Source: Entomortierella parvispora (Eukaryota; Mortierellomycota; Mortierellomycetes; Mortierellales; Mortierellaceae). Taken from it: DNA of 64,000 bases. The translations under genes were made by a program, and so were the position numbers. How positions within the stretch are numbered: position 1 is the stretch's first letter; every line of letters begins with the position of its first letter. The notes under the pieces were generated by a model. It saw only the letters and a program-made list of their open reading frames with translations. It was not told the origin of the DNA and made no database searches. Positions 36,801-48,434 of this stretch are shown here, piece by piece. Location of the stretch: positions 3,472,001 to 3,536,000 of the forward strand of contig OY752140.1 of NCBI GenBank assembly GCA_963573315.1. The letters run 5' to 3'.

Positions 36801-38617
36801 TGCAGCACTCGAATGCGCTAAAGCGACCAGATTGTGGACCTTGTCATAGTTGGCGACCGAGGAATAGAATCCTGTCAGGACCAGGTAGCATTGACAGTTC
36901 TCGACAGTAGAGTTGAATACGTCTTGGGCATTGAAATGCAAAAACTTGCGGACCATGCTGGTGCCGTAGTTGGGCTCCATCTTGTTGATGATATTTTGAC
37001 TTCCAATTTCTTGACGGAACGCAAAACCTGTTGCGAGCACACAAGCCAACAATTTTTGGACCTCAAGGGTGTTCAATTGCTCCGGATCCTGGACCTGGGC
37101 CATAAAGGCCTTTCGGCTCATAATGGGGATGTAGTAGTTGAAGTACTTGAAGTAGCAATCAATCAACAACTTCTCGACAAGGCCAATCTCTGTAATCAGC
37201 TCCCTGTCGTTCTTGAAATCAGAGGGTGGAGGTTCATATCGAGGCAAGTTGATGACTTGAGACAGAATCGGGCCAAAGTTGTTATCTGTGCCCGCAATGT
37301 CCAGTTCACCCATGCGAGCCACAATGATATCGGCACTCTACATGGAACGACGGTAAATATATTAAGCGCGAAGATGAGTATCTTGAAGGATGAGAATGGT
37401 TTGTTGTTCTTTTACGAGTTTGCATGCCAAAAGAATGCTCTCTGCCACTCGTCGGCATGGGTTAGAAAAATAAAAAAAATAAAAAAAAATCTTACCTTCA
37501 GCCTTTGGGTATGCTCCTGTTTCTTCATCAGCACGTAGGCATCGTGTGCTTTCTTCTTGCTAGGGCTCAGCGTGTTGTAGGTACAGGGTATTGAGGCCGC
37601 TTCACAAGAGACACATGGCTCCAGACCATTGCACTACAGGATAACAAAAAAAGATGACAAAAGTGAGTGGGGCAGCGACCAATTGGTTGGTTTGAATTCG
37701 TGCAACTCTGACTAAAAGACGTCTGTGCTGTTGGTGCTGCCATCCTCTCGAACACAAAGAAAATATGAAAATAAAAAAGAGCATTGGCCAGAGAGGCGAA
37801 TGTTGGAAAGTGGAGGGAAACCATTCCCAGGTCTGCTCGCCCTGGTGCCACCCCATCTCAGTTGTTCTGGCTCACGCCCCACATGGCCGCAGCTCCACCA
37901 TTGGCGGAGCAGCACCAATTGGTCGTCACATCGCACATGGCACGAAAAGGAGAAGGAACTGCTATCCGACGCTTTCCAACTGGGTGCCATCCACCCTCCC
38001 CCTCCGTCTCCAACGGCCCTCTTGCACGCTTTGAATTGTATCAAAGAGGAACGCACCCACGAGAAATTTGAGAGCGCCAAGAAGAGACGCATTCAACAGC
38101 GCAGGAATGGGTCGATCTTTCAACCGCGGTTGGTTGGATTGGGTTGGTTGACCGAAAGTTGAGATCCCGGTGCGGGTGGGTGGGGTTGGTCGTGAGTCGT
38201 GACAAACAAAAGAACAGGCTCTTCCGCCGCCATCTTAGAGACACGCATGCACCCAGGCACATTCACACAGATATACATAAATATAAACAACACAGGACTC
38301 TATCTTCACTTGCTCGCACTCACCTTTCGATGGCCTTCTTTACAGGTATCACAAGAGCTCACTTGGACCTTCTTCTCTCCAGCAGTCTCGGCATTGGTAT
38401 CGGCAGCTCCTTCTTTCTTCCTCTTCTTTTCGCTGCCAGCGTGCGTTCTCTTCTTCGGGGCCGTTCCAGGAGCCTGTGATGGCCGGTTGGCGGCTGCTCC
38501 GGCATGGGGGGTGGAGGCTGTAGCGTGGGGAGTCGAGCGAGACGGGCCAGAGGAAGGATGATAGCCGCCCTCTGGTGCACGTTGCGGCGGTCGTGGGTTG
38601 GGTGGTGGAGGGGTCAT
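33858..38617 (-). CDS. Zn(II)2Cys6 fungal transcription factor with poly-Q activation region
   Basis: Exons: 38324-38617, 37496-37633, 33858-37337; 1303 residues. The DNA-binding cluster has Cys at about 89, 92, 99, 105, 108 and 115 (C-x2-C-x6-C-x5-C-x2-C-x6-C). It is split by a 690-base intron exactly between the second and third cysteines' spacer; splicing AAG to TGC restores the canonical spacing. About 85 Pro/Ala/Lys-rich residues precede it. A fungal-specific regulatory domain covers roughly residues 160-560 (EKLLIDCYFKYFNYYIPIMSR; LGHRIFWSVVIVCSGYSLSH). The rest is disordered: an acidic block ([19 protein letters not shown]), many glutamine runs coded by CAG/CAA, and Ser/Gly-rich parts. 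The target genes cannot be told from the sequence. The start is the first ATG of the exon carrying the first two cysteines. Confidence 0.88.
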
Positions 38618-40887
38618 TGGAATATACGTGGTGTGTGGAGGTGTGCACGGTGGAGTCGACGAGGATGACGCGCAGACGGCAGATAAGGAAGTCGGACAAA
38701 GCGGATATGTGGGGACGATAGGGACGGTAGGAGTGATTGTCGAGTCAGACCGTCGGCGTCCTTAAAAAAAGTCGCTTCTTTCCGTTTGGGTTTATATGGT
38801 TTGTTCGCGGGTCTTGGGCGTGTCAGTGATTGCAGGATCGGAGGAGGATGAAAGAGTCAAGAATGGAAGAGAATGGGATACAAACAAAAAAGGGAATGAA
38901 GCGAGTCAAGAGATGGATGGGTGGGAATGAAAAAAATGTACAAACGGAGAGAGAGGTACAAAGGACGGAGAGGAGGAAGAGAACGCTTTGCAGGAACGAC
39001 AAAGGAGGGAAAAAAACACGAAGCACACAATTGCAAAGTTGGTGAATGACCTTTGTGGTCTGTCCTTCGCTCTTGCTCTCTCGCTCGCTCGTTCCCCCTC
39101 TCCTCTTCGTTAATCCATCCACTGTTGCTGTGTGTGCCTGCAGCGACTCCTGTCCCCTGTTACTCTTCGGCTCTCATTCTGTCATCTCCTCTGCCTCACA
39201 ACGCGCTTTGCCAACCTCAGACTCACCCCTACCTACCTCATCGGTCCAGCTACTCGGGCAGGGAGCATGGGCTCCACCCCCTGTCTGCCTGGTCACCATC
39301 TCATAACAGGGCCGGACTAGACAGATGACGGTCCTTGTCGTCGAGTTCAGTTTTTATTATTATTATTATTATTATTATTTTCATCGCCTTAGCTCAAGGA
39401 AAACGGCCAAAACGAGGAATAACGTCCCGCACATCTGGACACAATCGCTAGACTAGCGTTAAACAAGCGGGAGGTGGGACCCAGAACATGGGTCTTCTCC
39501 TTCCAATGCAAGACATTCAAGAGCATTTGCAATATCGACCACTGGTCAAAGCGACATCCATCATAGATCGGAATAAAAAAGCCAAAGCAAAGTCAAAAGA
39601 AAAAAAAGGGTCGAGGCGCAAGGTGCGAGGTGCGTGAGGACAGGAAATGATCTGCATCCTCATCCACCTTGAAAATAAAGGGACTCTCACGGAACATACA
39701 GTACGCCCAGATCAATGATCCTGAAAAGGAGCTCCTGCCGCGTGTCAATTTTTTTTGGCACCAAGGTTGTTCCAATGCGAAGCGTGACACGAGAAGAAAA
39801 GATCTAGTAGTTGTTAGTGGTCATGTCAACAAAAACGCGTCTGTCTCTCGTCCCTGACTTCTCAATTCATTTTTTTTTTTTTTTTTTTTTTTTGCTTCTC
39901 TCCCTGGTCCTACAAACATCTGTCCGGCGTTTCGCCGATTTGGCACACAATCGACCCTTTCGTTTCGCCTCTCCACGCGATCGACAAGGTTGTGCTCTCA
40001 TCCATCCGATCGCTTTTCTCCAAATGCGTATCACCCAGAATTGTTTCTTTGCCTCGATCCTCTGTCATCTCTTTGGTACCGAATCATTCTCAAGGACATC
40101 AGGACAGTGGAACGATCTCTGGCAATCATGAGCGAGCGAGGTTATTGATCAATTTTCAATCAAAAGTGAGGCTCCTGTTGTCGTGTTCATCGTTTCTGAC
40201 ATCCCATCCAAAACAAATTCTGGCAAAAGAAACGAAGGACGAGCGTCAATTCCAATAGTCCTTTCGCTGCAGCCTCGGTGGCAAAGCAAAACATTCCCAA
40301 GAAAAAACTGCAGAGTGGGTTTGGTCTGAGGCTCAGAAGTCAAAAGGGGGGCGAAGAAAAGTACTTAATATGACCCTGTCGCAACCGCACAGTTCAATTG
40401 AAGTGGGCGTGTATTCCGTCCCACAGCAACACAATTTTTTTGTGGGATGACAAGCGCTGGGCTGGGGACGTTTTTTTGTTTTGTTTTTGTTAATTTACGG
40501 GGAAAAGGGCGGGCGAGGTTTGCTCTTTGTTCATCTCCCCGATCGATCGGTCCTTCCTGAGCTGAACAGGTTCAGGAGAACGTATTCTGGAGGGCGAAGG
40601 GGTGACATAAGCAGATGAAAGCGGGTGGATGAATATGGGCGGGAAACTTGGGCTATGCATCCTCCTGCATGCAGCACTTCCGCATGGTAGATGTTTCTGA
40701 CAGAGCACACGTCTGCGACGCGTTCTTTCTGAAATGTGGTTTCTTCATGTTGAGTTTGGTCATGTTTTGAGTTCTATGATTTTATACTCGAGAAAAAAAA
40801 TGAGAGAAGGTAGGGGAAGAGGGAGGAGAGTGCTATTGTCTATTGGTAAGTGCATGTCTAGCTGGCAAAGGGTTCTATCAGATAAAA
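38618..40887. other. Gene-poor region with simple repeats
   Basis: This 2.3 kb stretch contains no supportable coding or RNA gene. It holds an ATT repeat (39354-39379), a T24 run (39870-39893) and several C/T-rich blocks. Frames of 60-110 codons are low-complexity. It lies upstream of the Zn2Cys6 gene and downstream of the acyltransferase gene. Confidence 0.45.
39354..39379. repeat. ATT trinucleotide microsatellite
   Basis: About eight perfect TTA/ATT units in non-coding DNA. Confidence 0.9.
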
Positions 40888-43800
40888 CTACCGCCTTCGC
40901 AGGAGCTTGGATGCCTGACATCCAACGATACCCATCACAGCGACGACCGAGAGTAAAGTCAATCCCATGGTCAGGACGGCCCTCCTTGTTGACGTAATCT
41001 TGGCGTATTTCTTCTGGTCTCGCCTTGCGTTCGCCCGCTCTTCTGTTCTTGTCATCTCATTATCATGGTATCCATGACCAGAGTCGTCGTCAGTGCTATC
41101 TCCTGGACCAACCAAGGATGATGGCCTTGCTCTTGAGAGTGCTCCCTTCTATCAAATCATACGCGGAACAAATAAACACAATACGACGAAAGGCAAAAAA
41201 AATGAGAGAAACAAGAACAATTAACATTTGATTAGGAACTTGCAATCAACCGATACATCTCCGCGTCTCGCATTAAACAGCAATCGCGGCAAAGCCGTTG
41301 TACTTCAGGGATGATTGCTGGAGAAGCGACAGCTGCATGATATCAATTGTGAAAACACAGAGCTAGAGCCAACGGCTTTCTGCTCCATCATTACAGTGCG
41401 CACAGACGGCCCATCATAAGAAACAACAGAAAGGACAAGGCGCCGAAAACAGAAATAAAAGCCGCTGCCAAAGTCATGGCAACCACGGACACCAGGGACA
41501 TCCCATGTTCAGCACAAAGTGAAGAGAATATTGAACGATGCATGTTGGTTGTGTCATGTCAAGACTGTCCGTTTTGATCAGAGTACCAAGGAAACGAGCA
41601 GTGCAAGGCTGGATGTTTATAATTTTGGTGCTCCGTCGCCAGTTTTTTTGGATGCCGGGTTTGGCGAAGGTACCTTTACCGGTGCAGGTGAGTTTGCAAC
41701 AACCTCTGCAAAGCGGAGGACACGGGACGAGACTATTCGGCGGAAAGGCAAGGAGACATTGAAATGTTAATACAGGATGATCACTCACGAGAGAACTATC
41801 GCAGTTTCATAATGGCTTACCTGTCGCGTTGTCACGACGGTTCTTGCCTTCACGTCTGAAGGTTCCAATGTGCTCCACCATGTCCCAAAGAGCACCATTG
41901 GGGATCACATGACCATCTGCACCTCTGATGGGGATGAAGTCGGGGTGAAGGGCAACCTTGGTTCGCTCCTTGGCATTGGTGGGCTTTTTGATCATCAGGA
42001 TGCCGTAGTCTGAGAGACGGTTGAATCCGTTCTTGAGAGTCTCCATGTTCACAGACTCAAAGTAGGAGAGATCACCTTGGTAGTACAACGTCTTTCCAAA
42101 CATCTGGGTCTTTTCCATGAAGACACGCTCTTCGATCCAGTTCAGCTGAGGCTCGCCATTGGCATCAACTTGCAAAGGCAGGTCTTTGGCATTTGGGATG
42201 AGGGTATACAGAGATACAGCAGCGAGCCAGTACGTTTCCACAAATGGCCACAGCAAGAAACAGTAGAAGTCTATATATGTCTGTGAGTTCCATGGAATCA
42301 AATCATCATGGGTGTAATAGAAACAGATGCATCAAAACTCCTTACCATAGTTTTCTCTACCGATGGCACGCTCTGCATCTGAAAGACCAACGTTGCCTTC
42401 GTTATCAATCTCAATGACGTTTGCTTTCTAAAGAATTGAAAATGACAGTCTGAGTTAGTCAGAACAAGAAAGGAAAAAAAAATTTGCCACATGTAGCTCT
42501 AACAACGTACCTTGAGGTACTCCAAAGTGTGCACAAGATTGCTTTGAATGTCGCCAGGGTTGTAAATAAAGTCGGTCTTGAGCAACCGACTCATGAAAGT
42601 GACCTCGCGGAGCAAGTCATCGTGGCTGATGGACTGCGTAGATTTTGCGCCACCAATCTTCACACGAGTATACAAGGTGATCGCGACAATAGCTTCGTGA
42701 ATAAAGAGGTGGATAAGCTGGTTACGATAGAAGGAAAGCTCGAAGCGCTTCACGGCGTAGAAGACAGGTTCCAGCAAATTCTTTTGAAGTGCCACAAGAT
42801 CCTTGAGAACTCCCAGCGCCCTGCATGAAACGTGAAGGATGAAGGTTAGTATCATTCAACCAGTTACAATACATAATCTTCGGGTCATCGTGATTCTTTT
42901 ACCGATCGACAACAACACCAGTCTCCATTCCGCTAAAGTTTGCAACGCGGCCACCTTTGGCAAGAATTTCGCGCTTAAGCCAGTCGACGCGACGAATGAG
43001 CTCATTACGGCCAACACCCTATTAAATGTGGTAACACTGTCAGTAGATGCGTCATCGTCGCAATGACAGCTGGGCTACCAAGTCATTCATTATCACGTAC
43101 CCTGCCTCGAAGCGTCAAGATAACAGTGCCGACCAAAGCTGTGGGCATGACGACTGATACAGAATTCTATGCAATCGAGATCACTCAAAGTTAGCAAAGT
43201 TCGATCGGTGCATTGTGAATTGTGCAAAAGAGAAAACGATACAGGCATCACGTAGTTACATACAATATCGGCAAGCACTTTGTAGCCCAAGGCTTTCAGG
43301 AGCTGTACTTTCGCTTCGCTGTTTGTTTTTTCGCGCTCGTTCACGATTCTACATATCAACAAAAGACGACATCAAGTTAGCCCCATCGTTTCTCACCAGA
43401 CATGAGCTATATATAGTACTGACGGAGACGGTGCTTACTCTCGGCGCTCGATTTCCTGGTTCATGAAGTTGCGCAAGCTATAAGGCTTAGCGAAACGGAC
43501 ATCGATACGTCCCATCTTCAGCTGCAAGAGTCTGGAATTGGTGATAACACCCCAAAGACTCTCTTTCTCCTTTGGAATTCCAAGCAACTCATTGATATAG
43601 GTTTCAGTCTCAATAACCTTGTCGTAGCCGATGGAGATAGGAACAATATAGCAATCCTGAACACGGTTGGACAACATAGCATCCATGACAATCTTTAGAA
43701 CTATCGAATTAAAATGAAAGCCAATTGTTAAGACTTCGCCGAGCACATGAAAATGATTCACAAACAGAAGATATGATTATGCACAAACCTCCGAGTTTTG

Positions 43801-45578
43801 GTGGCAAAAGCTTTCCAGTTCTGCTGCGAGTTCCCTCAATGAAGCACTCGATATTATAGCCTCCTTCCAAGAGTTCCTGAACATATTCTTGGACGATGCT
43901 TGTGTAAAGTTGGTCATCGGCCCATGAGCGACGAATAAAGAATGCACCGGCACCCTTCAGAGCCTTTCCGACAACGGGCATATCCAAGTTATCTCCAGCA
44001 GCAATGTGAGGCAGAGCAAGGCCCATGCGGAAGAAAATATAAGAGATGACCAAGTAGTCGATGTGTGACTTGTGACATGGCAAAACAACCATGGAATACT
44101 TCTTTTCAGCACAGTATTCGGCCACACGTCGTAGCTCAAGGAACTCGGATTCTTTGATGTGAATGCCTTGGTGATACATCCTCACAAGAATGTTGTTGAT
44201 AAGAAAAGCAAAAAATCTAGATCAATGAACGAAGAAGAATGACAGCCAGACTGTCATTTAGTCACGAGAAAACTAATCCTGAGAGCGCACATCCGCGGCT
44301 TTGAAACATGAGAGGCGGCCTTTACCTGATGAACTTCATGCTGTTCATATCGCAAACAAGCTTGTCAATGTTGGTTTTGGCAACAGCTATCAATTCGGCT
44401 TCCAATGTCTTGCGGCGAGCCTCAATATCCTCGGGACGCATAGGGCGGGCTTTTGGCTTGTAGCCCTTCTTTCCAGCATTTGCTGCCATTTCTGTGTCGT
44501 AAGCATCCTGTCTCTGGCGGATCAGTACATCCAGCTGTTTGTTGGCCATTGTCTTGACCAATGCATTGACTAAACAATCATGCGCAGACAATGATAAAAA
44601 CAATATAAAATGTCAGTCCTCAATTCCTCAAACACAATCATGCACGAGCCAAGAACAAAGCACATGAATGAGAGCGTATTACCTTTTTCGCTAGCGAGGA
44701 TGCGTTCTTTGAAGGTTGCAGAGAAGCCTTCATAAAAGATGCGGGTTCCAACGTAGTTGCTATAGCTTCTCCATCCCTATAAGCAAGGCAGAAAAAAGTA
44801 GATCCCTATTAATCACTGTCAAGTCCAACGTGCTTAATGTCACTGGGCCCAAGCACCACAGCTAGCGCGTGTGCTTGTGTATCGTCAGGGTGGGTTAGAC
44901 TCTAGTTGCCCTGATCTGGTCGTTTGTGGAGAGGCCAAAGCGTGTGGAAAATGTCGAGTGGTGTCCTCTTTCAAAAGTCAGCTCTGCACCACTGGCGGGC
45001 ATTGTCACTGTCCAACAGGGGCGGCGACACACTGAAATCGAGTAGTTCATTTGACCACGTACCGTTCCCTGATAGAATGCAGCTGTCTGGACAACAAAGC
45101 CAACGGGGTCCTCTCTGATCCTTCCGGCATGTTTCTTACTAAAGTCGTGGCATCCGCAGAAGAGGAGGCAAGGCCCGAGCAAACATGCGCATATGAGCAG
45201 AAAGGATAAAAAAAAGATAGATAACGGCCTCCGTTAGAAATCGGCACTTTGTCTTCCGGGGGATAGCCCTTTGCAGACTGAGCATGCAGAAAGCAACAGC
45301 ATATGAACTTGCGTAATGTTCTCGACGCCAGCTTCGTCATTGTCAACAGTGTGATTGTGTGTCACCACATGTACTCCTGCAGGCGAGCTCGGTGCCGCTG
45401 GGGAATTCTCGCCAGAAGGAGGGCATGAAGAGGAGTCGACTTGTTGAGCAGGAACAATCGGCATGACGTTCTTTAGCGGCTTTAGTTCCAAGACTGGTGC
45501 GGTCAGTGGAGTTGGTGTTGGCGTGTGCTCTGGTTCATTGCCCTGCTGGGTATTGTTGTTGTTATTGGTGGAGGCCAT
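40888..45578 (-). CDS. GNPAT/PlsB-type glycerol-3-phosphate or dihydroxyacetone-phosphate acyltransferase
   Basis: Exons: 45309-45578, 45063-45134, 44683-44776, 44326-44569, 43789-44216, 43439-43700, 43264-43348, 43101-43166, 42903-43018, 42511-42820, 42346-42427, 41821-42270, then 41680-41732 joined to 40888-41148 (930 residues), or 41617-41732 unspliced (864 residues). It acylates glycerol 3-phosphate or DHAP, the first step of glycerolipid or ether-lipid synthesis. Acyltransferase motifs in order: LPCHKSHIDYLV (HX4D), GAGAFFIRRSW, ECFIEGTRSRTGK and DCYIVPISIGYDKV. YINELLGIPKEKES is especially like peroxisomal GNPAT. The long form ends in a hydrophobic helix (RRAVLTMGLTLLSVVAVMGIVGC) and KLLRRR; the short form ends PKL, a PTS1-type tripeptide. 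The first intron (donor GTTCAT) is the weakest junction. The split between GPAT and DHAPAT activity cannot be made by eye. Confidence 0.8.
41617..41732 (-). CDS. Alternative 3' coding end of the acyltransferase (ends in PKL, PTS1-like)
   Basis: If the donor CACCG|GTAAAG at 41679 is not used, the frame reads on for 20 more codons (VKVPSPNPASKKTGDGAPKL) to a TAA at 41617-41619. The final Pro-Lys-Leu matches the (S/A/C/P)-(K/R/H)-(L/M) peroxisomal targeting consensus, with a basic, proline-rich lead-in. If the donor is used, the phase-0 acceptor at 41149 joins to the membrane-helix exon instead. Which form is made, or whether both are, cannot be decided here. Confidence 0.5.
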
Positions 45579-48434
45579 GGTGCAGGTTCTCTGTAGAGCC
45601 TGGGGAGTTGATCAGCAACTGTTGGGGCAAAGCAGAGGAATGAGGAAGTTAGGGGGTGCGGATCGCAAGGCAGTTGGAGTGAAGATGAGGGATCACCAGA
45701 CTAGGTCAGTCCGTTGCAATGAGGGGGGAGAGGGAGGAGGACGAGGAGGAAGAGGAAGAAGGGACGGGAGAGAAGGAAGAGGGCGGGAAGGAAAAGAGAG
45801 AATCGAAAAGAGAGAGAATCGAACAGAACAGACAGTGGGAGAGGTGAGTCCAAAAGTCAAGGAAGGGACCGCCAGACAGATAGACGGATGCACACAGTAC
45901 AGACACGCAGACGGGCCGGCTGTTTCCTGCCTTTGCTTCTTTCTCCATCCATGAATGTTTGTGGAGTGAGGCACATCGAATCAAAGGGGACGAGAAGGGG
46001 GCCTCACCCCTCGTCTCTTCTCTTGTCAGTGCGGGAATGATCGCTGACCCTGCTTTCTCTCTCTCTTTTTCTCTTTTTCTCTCCCTTCCTTTGCTCTTCC
46101 TCTCTCGGTTTCCCGTGATTGCCAGCTCTCCTCTTACCCTTTGTTCGTCCTTGTTTCGTTGCTGAAGCAGTTGTTTCCTTTGTCCAAGTGTCCTCACTCA
46201 GCGAGCACGAAAGAGACTACAAAAAAAAAATCTACAGCTAACTGACTAAAATATAACAAATGTGGGAGAGAACTATCTACAACAGCTCAGGAGGACACAA
46301 TAGACGGCAGTTGGAGGCGACCAAGTAGTTGGCAACAGCGATTGGGCAGCAGAAGTGTGGGGAGAGAGATGGAGAAAGAGAAAGGAAAGTAAAACGAAAT
46401 GAACGAAACAAAGAAAGGTTGACGGACGATCCGATCCAATAAAAAGGCCGATGCCGATGTTGCGGTGGTGTTTTGCACACGAGCAGCACCGACTCGGACT
46501 TCAGTATGAAAGTGACCGCAGCGGCAGCAATGATGCAGTGTTTGTTGTCTGCTGCCTTAAAGTGTCTTGGTTCATTGCTGATTTCTCAAGAAATAAGGCC
46601 TTCTTGTGGACAGACTGGATGTCGTGCAAGTTGTTGGGGGAGAAAAAAAATCTTTTCTTGGACCACGAAACGTTCTCTATTTTTTTTTGCTCTCGCTCCA
46701 CTCATCGTCTCCTTCCTTTTCTTTCTTCTCCAATCCAGCTCCTACTCCAAACATGACACGTAGTCTTGTCTTGTTCACACTGAACGTCCGGCGCGTCCTC
46801 AATTGCCGACGCGCGATATCCTTCTCATTTTCTCTTGGCAACCACATGTCGATGCATTTGTTCAGCTCACAGGTATCAATTCTGCAGATTTTCAAAGTGC
46901 CCTTGCCTGCTCACCCCCCCTTTTGTTCCACAGCAGGGTTGTGTCGATCGGACTGCAAACTGCTCCTCCCCAACAACAACATCGTTCTGGCGGACGGACC
47001 ACCTGAATTATTTTTTTTTCACCCGATCCGAAGCCCAGCTTTTAACGTCTGCAGGGGCTGGGCGCCTGCTTTCTTGAACAGTGGTCAACTCTCCTCTTGC
47101 GTGCACGCCTTTCCCCGTCTCCACAAGTCGGACTCCCACAGGGTATGTTTTAAATACCCATCTTCAATTGATCCGCGTTGTGCATTCCACAACGTTCCTT
47201 TATCCAACCAGCAGACGATCGAAGCGCCCTTTAGCGTTAGTGCCTCTGCAAACAGGTCCATGTGTTTCCGGCTACAGAATTAAACTTATTCAGCGTGCAG
47301 GTCGTCCTCCGCAAACACCCTGGTTCATTTCCGACGCTTCCGCTTCCACACTCGACCATACTTGAGACGGACCGTCGCTCCACATGTCAGTCGATCGTCG
47401 TTTCTCTCCGCTTGGACGAACATATATAGCCGTAATTGCTTGGCTCCTGATCGGGGTCAAACCAAAACGACGGGAACAGGGCGCTCATTCAAAACTCTAT
47501 GCGCTTGAACAGGTGCTCGAGAATCATGATGACAGGCATTGGAGGATGCGCGCACAGGATAAAAATCTTTTTCCAGCAATGATACCCGACGAGCCTGGAC
47601 TGCAGCACTTAATTTCTTGGCAGAAGCAAGGTGCGACAATGAGCATGGCACCTGTCTCTTTAGACAAATGAAATCCGGAGGGATCGCCCTACACGACAGA
47701 GTAGAATAGATTGTAATCCATCTATCCCTGTTTTTGTCCTAGGCAAGCTCATGCACCTCTGCCCCAGTATGATCCAGTCTGATAAAGTCCAGCATCCGCC
47801 AGGGAGCTGCAGCAAGCTGCATCCCAAAAAAGAGACGCCGCACCGCAGATTTTCGCCACCAAACAGGCGCATGCATGCATGCAGGACCCGGAAGCACCGA
47901 AAAGAGACAGCGAAACCAAGCGTGCCCCTTAACAGATATCCGGAAAACAGACAAGCCACCGTCCAAACACGCCTCGGTGCACAAAGAGGCGCCAGGTCCG
48001 ATACTGAACACATACACACACACGCAGGAACAGAGCATCGCCAGGGGGACTCACGGCGATTGAATGCATCCTCCTCTTCTTCCATTCTTCTCTTGCCCCC
48101 CGTCTCGCCCCTTCATCATTCATCTCCTTTCCTTCCTTCACCGCCGCGCTCCCACCTCCCTTGTCCTTGTCCGAGTCGGTGCTTTTCTTCCGCATCCTTT
48201 GCATTGCCCTCATTCTCGTGGGCTCCGTCTTGCTACTGAAAAAAAAAGACGATCAGGCAAACCTTCGGTATGCCAAACTCCACCTCCCTGTTAGGTGGCA
48301 GGTCTTATCGTGGTTAAAGTGCACGCTGGTGCCTTACGGCAATCCCTATAGCTAACATTCCTTCGATCTGTATTGTCTTGCTTACTCTAGGGCTGGCCCC
48401 GATATCTAGAAACTCCTGAATATTGACCGTACGA
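45579..48434. other. Long divergent intergenic region with A/G- and C/T-rich blocks
   Basis: About 2.9 kb separates the acyltransferase and PPR start codons. A dense GGA-rich block lies at about 45718-45800. Frames up to 225 codons (46606-47283) occur, but they are built of Ser/Phe/Pro low complexity with no family likeness or splice support. No RNA gene was recognised. It probably contains both promoters and leaders. Confidence 0.4.

Noticed and set aside
37725-38162. Plus-strand frame opposite the Zn2Cys6 gene's first introns
   Set aside because: Low-complexity reading of intron sequence.
46606-47283. 225-codon plus-strand frame as a possible gene
   Set aside because: The composition is Ser/Phe/Pro-rich with no recognisable motif, it lies in promoter-like DNA, and there are no convincing splice partners.
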